From Chrysoperla carnea (lineage: Eukaryota > Arthropoda > Insecta > Neuroptera > Chrysopidae): 64,000 nucleotides of DNA. Location of the stretch: assembly GCF_905475395.1 (NCBI RefSeq), contig NC_058339.1:87864520-87928519 (forward strand). The letters run 5' to 3'. Positions 19,833 through 32,190 of this stretch are shown piece after piece. The stretch's first letter is position 1. Each line of letters opens with the position of its first letter. The position numbers were made by a program, and so were the translations under genes. Below the pieces are notes generated by a model that was given only the letters and a program-made list of their open reading frames with translations, did not search any database and was not told the DNA's origin.

Positions 19833-22800
19833 TGGATGGAAAATTACCATTTTTGGATTTAGAATATTCAAAGATAGAGACAAGCTGACGTTCATAAACA
19901 TTTACCGGAAGCTGACGAATGTGGATGGGTTCATTCCAAAGAACTCTTTTTATTATTAGAGCCACAAAATGACTGTTTTTAATTTTTCTGTTCACAGATT
20001 AACAACATACCCATTATCCACAAAAAACTACAAGAAGGAATTCGTCGAAGGGAAGCTGGATGGAAAATTACCATTTTTCGATTAAGAAATATCCAAAGAT
20101 GGAGACAAGCTGACGTTCATAAACATTTACCGGAAGCTGACGAATGTGGATGGGTTCATTCCGGAGGACTCTTTTTATTATTAGAGCCACAAAATGACTG
20201 TTTTTAATTTTTCTGTTCACAGATTAACAACATACCCATTATCCACAAAAAACTACAAGAAGGAATTCGTCGAAGGGAAGCTGGATGGAAAATTACCATT
20301 TTTCGATTAAGAAATATCCAAAGATGGAGACAAGCTGACGTTCATAAACATTTACCGGAAGCTGACGAATGTGAATGGGTTCATTCCGGAGGACTCTTTT
20401 TATTATTAGAGCCACAAAATGACTGTTTTTAATTTTTCTGTTCACAGATTAACAACATACCCATTATCCACAAAAAACTACAAGAAGGAATTCGTCGAAG
20501 AGAAGCTGGATGGAAAATTACCATTTTTCGATTAAGAAATATCCAAAGATGGAGACAAGCTGACGTTCATAAACATTTACCGGAAGCTGACGAATGTGGA
20601 TGGGTTCATTCCGGAGGACTCTTTTTATTATTAGAGCCACAAAATGACTGTTTTTAATTTTTCTGTTCACAGATTAACAACATACCCATTATCCACAAAA
20701 AACTACAAGAAGGAATTCGTCGAAGGGAAGCTGGATGGAAAATTACCATTTTTCGATTAAGAAATATCCAAAGATGGAGACAAGCTGACGTTCATAAACA
20801 TTTACCGGAAGCTGACGAATGTGGATGGGTTCATTCCGGAGGACTCTTTTTATTATTAGAGCCACAAAATGACTGTTTTTAATTTTTCTGTTCACAGATT
20901 AACAACATACCCATTATCCACAAAAAACTACAAGAAGGAATTCGTCGAAGGGAAGCTGGATGGAAAATTACCATTTTTCGATTAAGAAATATCCAAAGAT
21001 GGAGACAAGCTGACGTTCATAAACATTTACCGGAAGCTGACGAATGTGGATGGGTTCATTACGGAGGACTCTTTTTATTATTAGAGCCACAAAATGACTG
21101 TTTTTAATTTTTCTGTTCACAGATTAACAACATACCCATTATCCGCAAAAAACTACAAGAAGGAATTCGTCGAAGGGAAGCTGGATGGAAAATTACCATT
21201 TTTCGATTAAGAAATATCCAAAGATGGAGACAAGCTGACGTTCATAAACATTTACCGGAAGCTGACGAATGTGGATGGGTTCATTCCGGAGGACTCTTTT
21301 TATTATTAGAGCCACAAAATGACTGTTTTTAATTTTTCTGTTCACAGATTAACAACATACCCATTATCCACAAAAAACTACAAGAAGGAATTCGTCGAAG
21401 AGAAGCTGGATGGAAAATTACCATTTTTCGATTAAGAAAAATTCAAAGATGGAGACAAGCTGACGTTCATAAACATTTACCGGAAGCTGACGAATGTGGA
21501 TGGGTTCATTCCGGAGGACTCTTTTTATTATTAGAGCCACAAAATGACTGTTTTTAATTTTTCTGTTCACAGATTAACAACATACCCATTATCCACAAAA
21601 AACTACAAGAAGGAATTCGTCGAAGGGAAGCTGGATGGAAAATTACCATTTTTCGATTAAGAAATATCCAAAGATGGAGACAAGCTGACGTTCATAAACA
21701 TTTACTGGAAGCTGACGAATGTGGATGGGTTCATTCCAAAGAACTCTTTTTATTATTAGAGCCACAAAATGACTGTTTTTAATTTTTCTGTTCACAGATT
21801 AACAACATACCCATTATCCACAAAAAACTACAAGAAGGAATTCGTCGAAGGGAAGCTGGATGGAAAATTACCATTTTTCGATTAAGAAATATCCAAAGAT
21901 GGAGACAAGCTGACGTTCATAAACATTTACTGGAAGCTGACGAATGTGGATGGGTTCATTTCAAAGGACTCTTTATAATTAGAGCCACAAAATGATTGTT
22001 TTTAATTTTTCTGTTCACAGATTAACAACATACCCATTATCCACAAAAAACTACAAGAAGGAATTCGTCGAAGATAAGCTGGATGGAAAATTACCATTTT
22101 TCGATTAAGAAATATCCAAAGATGGAGACAAGCTGACGTTCATAAACATTTACTGGAAGCTGACGAATGTGGATGGGTTCATTCCAAAGAACTCTTTTTA
22201 TTATTAGAGCCACAAAATGACTGTTTTTAATTTTTCTGTTCACAGATTAACAACATACCCATTATCCACAAAAAACTACAAGAAGGAATTCGTCGAAGAG
22301 AAGCTGGATGGAAAATTACCATTTTTCGATTAAGAAATATCCAAAGATGGAGACAAGCTGACGTTCATAAACATTTACCGGAAGCTGACGAATGTGGATG
22401 GGTTCATTCCGGAGGACTCTTTTTATTATTAGAGCCACAAAATGACTGTTTTTAATTTTTCTGTTCACAGATTAACAACATACCCATTATCCACAAAAAA
22501 CTACAAGAAGGAATTCGTCGAAGGGAAGCTGGATGGAAAATTACCATTTTTCGATTAAGAAATATCCAAAGATGGAGACAAGCTGACGTTCATAAACATT
22601 TACCGGAAGCTGACGAATGTGGATGGGTTCATTCCGGAGGACTCTTTTTATTATTAGAGCCACAAAATGACTGTTTTTAATTTTTCTGTTCACAGATTAA
22701 CAACATACCCATTATCCACAAAAAACTACAAGAAGGAATTCGTCGAAGGGAAGCTGGATGGAAAATTACCATTTTTCGATTAAGAAATATCCAAAGATGG

Positions 22801-25800
22801 AGACAAGCTGACGTTCATAAACATTTACCGGAAGCTGACGAATGTGGATGGGTTCATTCCGGAGGACTCTTTTTATTATTAGAGCCACAAAATGACTGTT
22901 TTTAATTTTTCTGTTCACAGATTAACAACATACCCATTATCCACAAAAAACTACAAGAAGGAATTCGTCGAAGGGAAGCTGGATGGAAAATTACCATTTT
23001 TCGATTAAGAAATATCCAAAGATGGAGACAAGCTGACGTTCATAAACATTTACCGGAAGCTGACGAATGTGGATGGGTTCATTCCGGAGGACTCTTTTTA
23101 TTATTAGAGCCACAAAATGACTGTTTTTAATTTTTCTGTTCACAGATTAACAACATACCCATTATCCACAAAAAACTACAAGAAGGAATTCGTCGAAGGG
23201 AAGCTGGATGGAAAATTACCATTTTTCGATTAAGAAATATCCAAAGATGGAGACAAGCTGACGTTCATAAACATTTACCGGAAGCTGACGAATGTGGATG
23301 GGTTCATTCCGGAGGACTCTTTTTATTATTAGAGCCACAAAATGACTGTTTTTAATTTTTCTGTTCACAGATTAACAACATACCCATTATCCACAAAAAA
23401 CTACAAGAAGGAATTCGTCGAAGGGAAGCTGGATGGAAAATTACCATTTTTCGATTAAGAAATATCCAAAGATGGAGACAAGCTTACGTTCATAAACATT
23501 TACCGGAAGCTGACGAATGTGGATGGGTTCATTACGGAGGACTCTTTTTATTATTAGAGCCACAAAATGACTGTTTTTAATTTTTCTGTTCACAGATTAA
23601 CAACATACCCATTATCCACAAAAAACTACAAGAAGGAATTCGTCGAAGGGAAGCTGGATGGAAAATTACCATTTTTCGATTAAGAAATATCCAAAGATGG
23701 AGACAAGCTGACGTTCATAAACATTTACCGGAAGCTGACGAATGTGGATGGGTTCATTCCGGAGGACTCTTTTTATTATTAGAGCCACAAAATGACTGTT
23801 TTTAATTTTTCTGTTCACAGATTAACAACATACCCATTATCCACAAAAAACTACAAGAAGAAGGAATTCGTCGAAGAGAAGCTGGATGGAAAATTACCAT
23901 TTTTCGATTAAGAAATATCCAAAGATGGAGACAAGCTGACGTTCATAAACATTTACTGGAAGCTGACGAATGTGGATGGGTTCATTTCAAAGGACTCTTT
24001 ATTATTAGAGCCACAAAATGATTGTTTTTAATTTTTCTGTTCACAGATTAACAACATACCCATTATCCACAAAAAACTACAAGAAGGAATTCGTCGAAGA
24101 TAAGCTGGATGGAAAATTACCATTTTTCGATTAAGAAATATCCAAAGATGGAGACAAGCTGACGTTCATAAACATTTACTGGAAGCTGACGAATGTGGAT
24201 GGGTTCATTCCAAAGAACTCTTTTTATTATTAGAGCCACAAAATGACTGTTTTTAATTTTTCTGTTCACAGATTAACAACATACCCATTATCCACAAAAA
24301 ACTACAAGAAGGAATTCGTCGAAGGGAAGCTGGATGGAAAATTACCATTTTTCGATTAAGAAATATCCAAAGATGGAGACAAGCTGACGTTCATAAACAT
24401 TTACTGGAAGCTGACGAATGTGGATGGGTTCATTCCAAAGAACTCTTTTTATTATTAGAGCCACAAAATGACTGTTTTTAATTTTTCTGTTCACAGATTA
24501 ACAACATACCCATTATCCACAAAAAAGTACAAGAAGGAATTCGTCGAAGAGAAGCTGGATGGAAAATTACCATTTTTCGATTAGGAAATATCCAAAGATG
24601 GAGACAAGCTGACGTTTATAAACATTTACCGGAAGCTGACGAATGTGGATGGGTTCATTCCAAAGGACTCTTTATTATTAGAGCCACAAAATGACTGTTT
24701 TTAATTTTTCTGTTCACAGATTAACAACATACCCATTATCCACAAAAAACTACAAGAAGGAATTCGTCGAAGGGAAGCTGGATGGAAAATTACCATTTTT
24801 CGATTAAGAAATATCCAAAGATGGAGACAAGCTGACGTTCATAAACATTTACCTACTGGAAGCTGACGAATGTGGATGGGTTCATTCCGGAGGACTCTTT
24901 TTATTATTAGAGCCACAAAATGACTGTTTTTAATTTTTCTGTTCACAGATTAACAACATACCCATTATCCACAAAAAACTACAAGAAGGAATTCGTCGAA
25001 GGGAAGCTGGATGGAAAATTACCATTTTTCGATTAAGAAATATCCAAAGATGGAGACAAGCTGACGTTCATAAACATTTACTGGAAGCTGACGAATGTGG
25101 ATGGGTTCATTCCAAAGGACTCTTTATTATTAGAGCCACAAAATGATTGTTTTTAATTTTTCTGTTCACAGATTAACAACATACCCATTATCCACAAAAA
25201 ACTACAAGAAGGAATTCGTCGAAGGGAAGCTGGATGGAAAATTACCATTTTTCGATTAAGAAATATCCAAAGATGGAGACAAGCTGACGTTCATAAACAT
25301 TTACTGGAAGCTGACGAATGTGGATGGGTTCATTCCAAAGGACTCTTTATTATTAGAGCCACAAAATGATTGTTTTTAATTTTTCTGTTCACAGATTAAC
25401 AACATACCCATTATCCACAAAAAACTACAAGCAGGAATTCGTCGAAGAGAAGCTGGATGGAAAATTACCATTTTTCGATTAAGAAATATCCAAAGATGGA
25501 GACAAGCTGACGTTCATAAACATTTACCGGAAGCTGACGAATGTGGATGGGTTCATTCCGGAGGACTCTTTATTATTAGAGCCACAAAATGACTGTTTTT
25601 AATTTTTCTGTTCACAGATTAACAACATACCCATTATCCACAAAAAACTACAAGAAGGAATTCGTCGAAGGGAAGCTGGATGGAAAATTACCATTTTTCG
25701 ATTAAGAAATATCCAAAGATGGAGACAAGCTGACGTTCATAAACATTTACCGGAAGCTGACGAATGTGGATGGATTCATTCCAAAGGACTCTTTATTATT

Positions 25801-27450
25801 AGAGCCACAAAATGACTGTTTTTAATTTTTCTGTTCACAGATTAACAACATACCCATTATCCACAAAAAACTACAAGAAGGAATTCGTCGAAGGGAAGCT
25901 GGATGGAAAATTACCATTTTTCGATTAAGAAATATCCAAAGATGGAGACAAGCTGACGTTCATAAACATTTACCGGAAGCTGACGAATGTGGATGGGTTC
26001 ATTCCAAAGGACTCTTTATTATTAGAGCCACAAAATGACTGTTTTTAATTTTTCTGTTCACAGATTAACAACATACCCATTATCCACAAAAAACTACAAG
26101 AAGGAATTCGTCGAAGAGAAGCTGGATGGAAAATTACCATTTTTCGATTAAGAAATATCCAAAGATGGAGACAAGCTGACGTTCATAAACATTTACTGGA
26201 AGCTGACGAATGTGGATGGGTTCATTCCAAAAGACTCTTTATTATTAGAGCCACAAAATGACTGTTTTTAATTTTTCTGTTCACAGATTAACAACATACC
26301 CATTATCCACAAAAAACTACAAGAAGGAATTCGTCGAAGGGAAGCTGGATGGAAAATTACCATTTTTCGATTAAGAAATATCCAAAGATGGAGACAAGCT
26401 GACGTTCATAAACATTTACCGGAAGCTGACGAATGTGGATGGGTTCATTCCGGAGGACTCTTTTTATTATTAGAGCCACAAAATGACTGTTTTTAATTTT
26501 TCTGTTCACAGATTAACAACATACCCATTATCCACAAAAAACTACAAGAAGGAATTCGTCGAAGGGAAGCTGGATGGAAAATTACCATTTTTCGATTAAG
26601 AAATATCCAAAGATGGAGACAAGCTGACGTTCATAAACATTTACCGGAAGCTGACGAATGTGGATGGGTTCATTCCGGAGGACTCTTTTTATTATTAGAG
26701 CCACAAAATGACTGTTTTTAATTTTTCTGTTCACAGATTAACAACATACCCATTATCCACAAAAAACTACAAGAAGGAATTCGTCGAAGGGAAGCTGGAT
26801 GGAAAATTACCATTTTTCGATTAAGAAATATCCAAAGATGGAGACAAGCTGACGTTCATAAACATTTACCGGAAGCTGACGAATGTGGATGGGTTCATTC
26901 CGGAGGACTCTTTTTATTATTAGAGCCACAAAATGACTGTTTTTAATTTTTCTGTTCACAGATTAACAACATACCCATTATCCACAAAAAACTACAAGAA
27001 GGAATTCGTCGAAGGGAAGCTGGATGGAAAATTACCATTTTTCGATTAAGAAATATCCAAAGATGGAGACAAGCTGACGTTCATAAACATTTACCGGAAG
27101 CTGACGAATGTGGATGGGTTCATTCCGGAGGACTCTTTTTATTATTAGAGCCACAAAATGACTGTTTTTAATTTTTCTGTTCACAGATTAACAACATACC
27201 CATTATCCACAAAAAACTACAAGAAGGAATTCGTCGAAGAGAAGCTGGATGGAAAATTACCATTTTTCGATTAAGAAATATCCAAAGATGGAGACAAGCT
27301 GACGTTCATAAACATTTACCGGAAGCTGACGAATGTGGATGGGTTCATTCCGGAGGACTCTTTTTATTATTAGAGCCACAAAATGACTGTTTTTAATTTT
27401 TCTGTTCACAGATTAACAACATACCCATTATCCACAAAAAACTACAAGAA
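19833..27450 (+). repeat. 225-bp satellite of about 34 copies made from the Penelope RT thumb
   Basis: Equivalent positions recur at exactly 225 bases (20611, 20836, 21061, 21286 and so on). The first is at 19936 and the last at 27350, with a few units 3-4 bases shorter and one (about 24850) a little longer. Each unit encodes, in pieces, DKLTFINIYRKLTNVDGF, MTVFNFSVHRLTTYPLSTKN and GKLDGKLPFF, the RT segment after the YVDD box. 225 bases is 75 codons. Two unit classes are visible: TTTACCGGAAG with CCGGAGGACTC, and TTTACTGGAAG with CCAAAG or TCAAAG. Class order partly repeats between about 20.1-22.2 kb and 22.4-24.2 kb, implying multi-unit duplications. Confidence 0.95.
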
Positions 27451-27890
27451 GTAATTGGATTACATAAAAAATGTAGCGGTACTCAACGGATATTCATCGA
27501 ACGTAATTGACCAATTATTAAAAAAGGCGAACTGGCAGAAGTCCCTAAAAGAACCAGAAGAAGGTCAATGTTATGTTATTAAAGGATTGTATTCCAACAA
27601 AAAGTCAGGTATTTATAAAGTTAATTGCGTAGATTATTTGAAAGGTTATATTAGCCAAGCCCGTTCCCTTAGCGTTCGCTAAAAAGATCATATAACGCAT
27701 TTCAACAAGAAAAGAAAGGAAAAATCATCAGTGGCATCACTCATAGAAACTGGACATGAGATCGGTGAGATAAAGTTGTAAAAGGTAGTGAACATTCCAT
27801 AGAAACTTGATGCTTACGTACATGAATAGTTTGTACATCAACAGAATGGTAAAGAACGCTTTGAAGAGCTTATTTTTTGAATTTGCTTAC
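27451..27890 (+). mobile_element. Penelope-like element, C-terminal part with GIY-YIG-like remnant
   Basis: After the array the element continues: YIKNVAVLNGYSSNVIDQLL, then SGIYKVNCVDYLKGYISQAR, which resembles the start of the GIY-YIG endonuclease (GIYK...YIGQ...R), and SLIETGHEIGE in the tail. These are the expected last parts of a Penelope-like element, confirming orientation and that the array is internal. The copy is broken. Confidence 0.85.
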
Positions 27891-28129
27891 TTTCATTTAA
27901 TCTGATTTTTATATTTTGTCTGTTACATTATTTTGGTTTTTTTATTTATTCTGTTTTAGATGCACTGAAGATACAAATTCTTGGTGGATCTATTTTTCTC
28001 TTTAATTTTTTGATTTCTGGTTTTTATTTAATATTTACAATTATTTATTTTAAGTAAATTAATCTTTTATTTTCAGGTTTAATTTCTTAGTTTGTTTTTT
28101 TATATATTCATAACGATAATTCTATCTTA
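27891..28129. other. AT-rich spacer, probably Penelope 3' end
   Basis: T-rich sequence with no frame. CACTGAAGATACAAATTC at about 27963 may belong to the element's 3' non-coding part. Confidence 0.3.
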
Positions 28130-29125
28130 GGATTGAAACTTAATATTTTATAATTTATTTAGTAATTTTGTGGATTTTAGAAATGTGAGTAATTTTTGTA
28201 TGTTTTGTACGTCGCATCGTCTCCTAATATGTCTGCAATGGTTTGTGGAAGGTTTGCGTTTCTTCTTTGATCACGATATTTTGCGCATGTTGTCAGAATG
28301 TGGTTTATGGTGATCGGTGTTTGGCAAGCATTGCATACAGGTTGATTCTCTTTTTTTAATATGTGATTGTGTGTGAGTTTGCTGTGACCAATTCGCAGGC
28401 GAGTGAGGGCTATTTCGTCTTGTCGGTAGGTTTGTTATGATGAAATCCATGTTGTGGTTTCGAGTTTAATTTGTCTTAGTTTATTCGTTGTAGCTACCTC
28501 CAGCCAAGATTGAGTTTTCTTACGATTTATTTTGTCTTGGCATAATTTAATTAGATCGTCTTTGGTTGTGTTGGGGGTGAGGATTCCATCTGTGTGAGCT
28601 GCTTTTGCGGCATTGTCTGCAAGTTCATTTTCTGTTATTCCTGAGTGGCCTGGTACCCACATGAAGATGACTTTCTGGTTTTGCTTCACGTAGTTCTAGT
28701 TATGTTTTTTGAATGTTTTGAATAATTGAGCTGTTTGTGTTTAGATTTTTTATTGCTTTTAGAACACTAAGGGAGTCACTAACTATTCATGTTTTATGTG
28801 ATTGTGTGTTATTCGAGTTTTTTATTATTAATGTGTTTAGGAGGGCTTCAGCCTCCGAGCTGAAGTTTGTGCACATGGGATTTAATTTAAATAGGTATTG
28901 GTTATTATTAGTTATAATTGCGAATGCCGTGGAAGTGTCGATTTTTGAGCCATCGGTGTATATTATTTCAAACTCTTTATGTTTGGTGTTGGTTATTTCA
29001 CTAAAACTTTTTTTAAATTCTGTGGATGTGGTGTTATTTTTTTTATTATTTTTGTTTAGAGAATAGTTTATTTCTATTTTAAATTCAATCCAAGGTGGTA
29101 TACAGGGAAGTTTCTGAATCTGGTG
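28130..29125 (-). mobile_element. LINE 3' fragment (I/R1/Jockey-like) with RNase H domain
   Basis: Read on the minus strand: FEIIYTDGSKIDTSTAFAI, NFSSEAEALLNTL, VSDSLSVLKAI, then VIFMWVPGHSGITENELADN and NAAKAA, the full set of RNase H boxes (TDGS, EA.A, SDS, GH.G...AD..A). They are followed by DEIALTRLRIGHSKLTHNH and CNACQTPITINHIL, the usual Cys/His tail. At least one in-frame stop splits the domain. Reverse transcriptase is missing, so the copy is 5'-truncated. Confidence 0.85.
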
Positions 29126-29256
29126 TAGGTAGGTTAATTATTACAATCTTGTAATTTAATATTTATTTATTTATTTATTTATATTATAAAAGTAAATACG
29201 ATCAGGATCGTCTTCATTACAATGATTAGAATGTGTGGCTGGCTCTCTTATTAAAT

Positions 29257-29815
29257 ATACAGGGTGGACCTCATTCATTAATGTATGTGAATATCTCGCA
29301 TCTATTAAAAAATAATCTCAACAAAAATTATAGAAGGTTAATAGGGGGGACATCATGTTCTGACATCAGATTGGATCTAATTCTTCGGATTACTTTATTA
29401 GTCAATTTATATTTTAAACGGTAAGAGATATTTAACATTTTAAAATTGGAAACTTGATTCTCATAAAAAAAATTAACAATTTTTGTTTAAAACGTTAGTT
29501 TTTTCAGATCAAAGTCATGGACACAGGCGGGCAAATATCTTGTATTGCCCTTGACAACATTTTACTAAAATTTTCAGTTTTTTTTTTTTTTTTTTTTAAA
29601 TGAGAATCAACTTTCTTATTTAAAAGACTTATTCTATCTCTAACCGTTTAGAATTTAAATTAATTATTAAAGCAACCTGGAACTTGGAACCATGACGTCC
29701 TCCGTCAAACTCTACAATTTTTTGTTGGTATCGATTATGTTTTAATAGATAGCGTGCCTTTAGTGAGATATTCAGATGTATAGATTAAAATAGGAAAGGA
29801 CACTCTGTATAAATA
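29257..29815. mobile_element. MITE-like element with ATACAGGGTGGACC end
   Basis: The left end TATACAGGGTGGACCTCATT and the right end, read inverted, TATACAGAGTGTCCTTTCC, form an imperfect TIR pair. The interior has a T-rich run and no ORF. Similar ends are found at 55353-55792 and 56086-56535. Confidence 0.45.
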
Positions 29816-29933
29816 AATGTTATACTTATTAGTTATAAATTTAGAGTGTGCGTTAGTGTACAGTGTGGTCTTGAATTAAGTAGTAGATACAGGAGGTAAG
29901 TACAATTTACTTTTGATAATTATTGTGTTTTAC

Positions 29934-30695
29934 CATTTATAATTAAATTATAATGTGGAGGTTTATCTGTAACTTGACGTATTACAACTGATGCTAATTG
30001 ATTGGATCCTCCTTCTACACCTGCAACTACACCAACAGAAACAGATGATCCTTTACATAGATGTCTTGTACTAAATGGTCGTGCATCTGGTTGATGTGGT
30101 AATGGAACCAATTGTGTATCCAAATAAGTAAGTAGTCATCAAATGCATTACAATCTAAAATTAAAATAATTAACATTTTTATATTACAGTACAGGCTGTT
30201 CCTCCACCATCATTTAATTGATAAAAACAATCCAGTAAATGTATGTGTATCGATTTGGATGATTTTGACGTTAATCGATTTGTACTGAAGACATGGCAAT
30301 CAAGAAAATTCAATATGGATGGCTACCAGCAGACGACATAATGTGAAAAATGTATTTTTTAAATAATTTTTTTATTTTAATTTGATGAATAATAAATAAA
30401 GTGTAGGGACTTACAGCAGCATCGCATCGGTTGGTAAATGATCCTCCCATTGTTTACCATTGAAAGCTGAACCAGAATTCCAACGATATTCACTCATCGA
30501 ACCACCTTTTGCTAGTTCTTGAATCCATTTTACTAAATACTCTTGATTCGAATTCACTTCTAAGAATGGTATTAATGAACATAAAGTTGGTACATATTGT
30601 TGAGCTAATTGTGTTTGAGCTGTTTTACGTAAACGTTCTTATCCAATTGAATCGATTTCATCAACCAGACGACGAAGAATTGTTTGATAAATCCA
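29934..30695 (-). pseudogene. TMEM209: TMEM209 unprocessed pseudogene fragment
   Basis: TMEM209 is a nuclear-envelope/cytochrome b561-N family protein. Exon-like 30695-30415 reads WIYQTILRRLVDEIDSI, then NQEYLVKWIQELAKGGSMSE, YRWNSGSAFNGKQWEDHLPT, with an acceptor (TTTTTAG) and donor (GTAAGT). Exon-like 30154-29934 reads IVMHLMTTYL, then DTQLVPLPHQPDARPFSTRH and KPPHYNLIING, ending at a GTAAAA donor. Defects: a TAA inside the first exon after DSIG, about four extra bases between TTYL and DTQL, and a poor phase fit at the junction. Neighbouring exons on either side are not found. The 84-bp array begins where the preceding exon should be. Confidence 0.82.
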
Positions 30696-30762
30696 CTAAA
30701 AATAATATTCATCAACATATATTTAGGCTCCCTCCCCGCCAGTCATCATATTTTTTAACCCT

Positions 30763-32190
30763 CGAACTAGAAAAAAGGGGTTTTATGGTTTATTTTTTAA
30801 TGGTTTCTTTGGTTTTGTTTGAAAGGTAATTTAATGGTGAGTGTTCTTACTAGAAAAAAGGGGTTTTATGGTTTATTTTTTAATGGTTTCTTTGGTTTTG
30901 TTTGAAAGGTAATTTAATGGTGAGTGTTCTTACTAGAAAAAAGGGGTTTTATGGTTTATTTTTTAATTTTTTTCTTTGATTTTGTTTGAAAGGTAATTTA
31001 ATGGTGAGTGTTCTTACTAGAAAAAAGGGGTTTTATGGTTTATTTTTTAATTTTTTTCTTTGGTTTTGTTTGAAAGGTAATTTAATGGTGAGTGTTCTTA
31101 CTAGAAAAAAGGGGTTTTATGGTTTATTTTTTAATTTTTTTCTTTGGTTTTGTTTGAAAGGTAATTTAATGGTGAGTGTTCTTACTAGAAAAAAGGGGTT
31201 TTATGGTTTATTTTTTAATTTTTTTCTTTGGTTTTGTTTGAAAGGTAATTTAATGGTGAGTGTTCTTACTAGAAAAAAGGGGTTTTATGGTTTATTTTTT
31301 AATTTTTTTCTTTGATTTTGTTTGAAAGGTAATTTAATGGTGAGTGTTCTTACTAGAAAAAAGGGGTTTTATGGTTTATTTTTTAATTTTTTTCTTTGGT
31401 TTTGTTTGAAAGGTAATTTAATGGTGAGTGTTCTTACTAGAAAAAAGGGGTTTTATGGTTTATTTTTTAATTTTTTTCTTTGGTTTTGTTTGAAAGGTAA
31501 TTTAATGGTGAGTGTTCTTACTAGAAAAAAGGGGTTTTATGGTTTATTTTTTAATTTTTTTCTTTGGTTTTGTTTGAAAGGTAATTTAATGGTGAGTGTT
31601 CTTACTAGAAAAAAGGGGTTTTATGGTTTATTTTTTAATTTTTTTCTTTGGTTTTGTTTGAAAGGTAATTTAATGGTGAGTGTTCTTACTAGAAAAAAGG
31701 GGTTTTATGGTTTATTTTTTAATTTTTTTCTTTGGTTTTGTTTGAAAGGTAATTTAATGGTGAGTGTTCTTACTAGAAAAAAGGGGTTTTATGGATTATT
31801 TTTTAATTTTTTTCTTTGGTTTTGTTTGAAAGGTAATTTAATGGTGAGTGTTCTTACTAGAAAAAAGGGGTTTTATGGTTTATTTTTTAATTTTTTTCTT
31901 TGCTTTTGTTTGAAAGGTAATTTAATGGTGAGTGTTCTTACTAGAAAAAAGGGGTTTTATGGTTTATTTTTTAATTTTTTTCTTTGGTTTTGTTTGAAAG
32001 GTAATTTAATGGTGAGTGTTCTTACTAGAAAAAAGGGGTTTTATGGTTTATTTTTTAATTTTTTTCTTTGGTTTTGTTTGAAAGGTAATTTAATGGTGAG
32101 TGTTCTTACTAGAAAAAAGGGGTTTTATGGTTTATTTTTTAATGGTTTCTTTGGTTTTGTTTGAAAGGTAATTTAATGATGAGTGTTCTT
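30763..32190 (+). repeat. 84-bp tandem array, about 17 copies
   Basis: The unit includes TTTGTTTGAAAGGTAATTTA, ATGGTGAGTGTTCTTACTAG and GGGGTTTTATGGTTTATTTT. Because 84 is divisible by three and one frame lacks stops, it yields an apparent repetitive 28-residue protein (KGNLMVSVLTRKKGFYGLFF...). That is an effect of the period, not a gene. The first two units and the last read AATGGTTTC where the inner ones read AATTTTTTTC. The unit derives from the dispersed repeat seen at 15770-16040 and 46550-46720. Confidence 0.95.

Noticed and set aside
19833-27450. CRISPR-like array
   Set aside because: Units are directly abutting 225-base copies of coding sequence in a eukaryotic genome, with no short repeat and variable spacer pattern.
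28737-29066. 109-codon plus-strand frame
   Set aside because: Antisense to the RNase H domain of the LINE fragment, which is the real coding signal.
30160-30345. Possible extra TMEM209 exon (between the two accepted ones)
   Set aside because: The frame ILNFLDCHVFSTN... does not match the protein, and the sequence of the second accepted exon (IVMHLMTTYL) already continues from the first.
30986-32164. Frames of 109 and 280 codons with a repeating 28-residue sequence
   Set aside because: Produced by an 84-base tandem repeat with no stop in one frame. No start context, no flanking gene structure, and the unit comes from a dispersed repeat.
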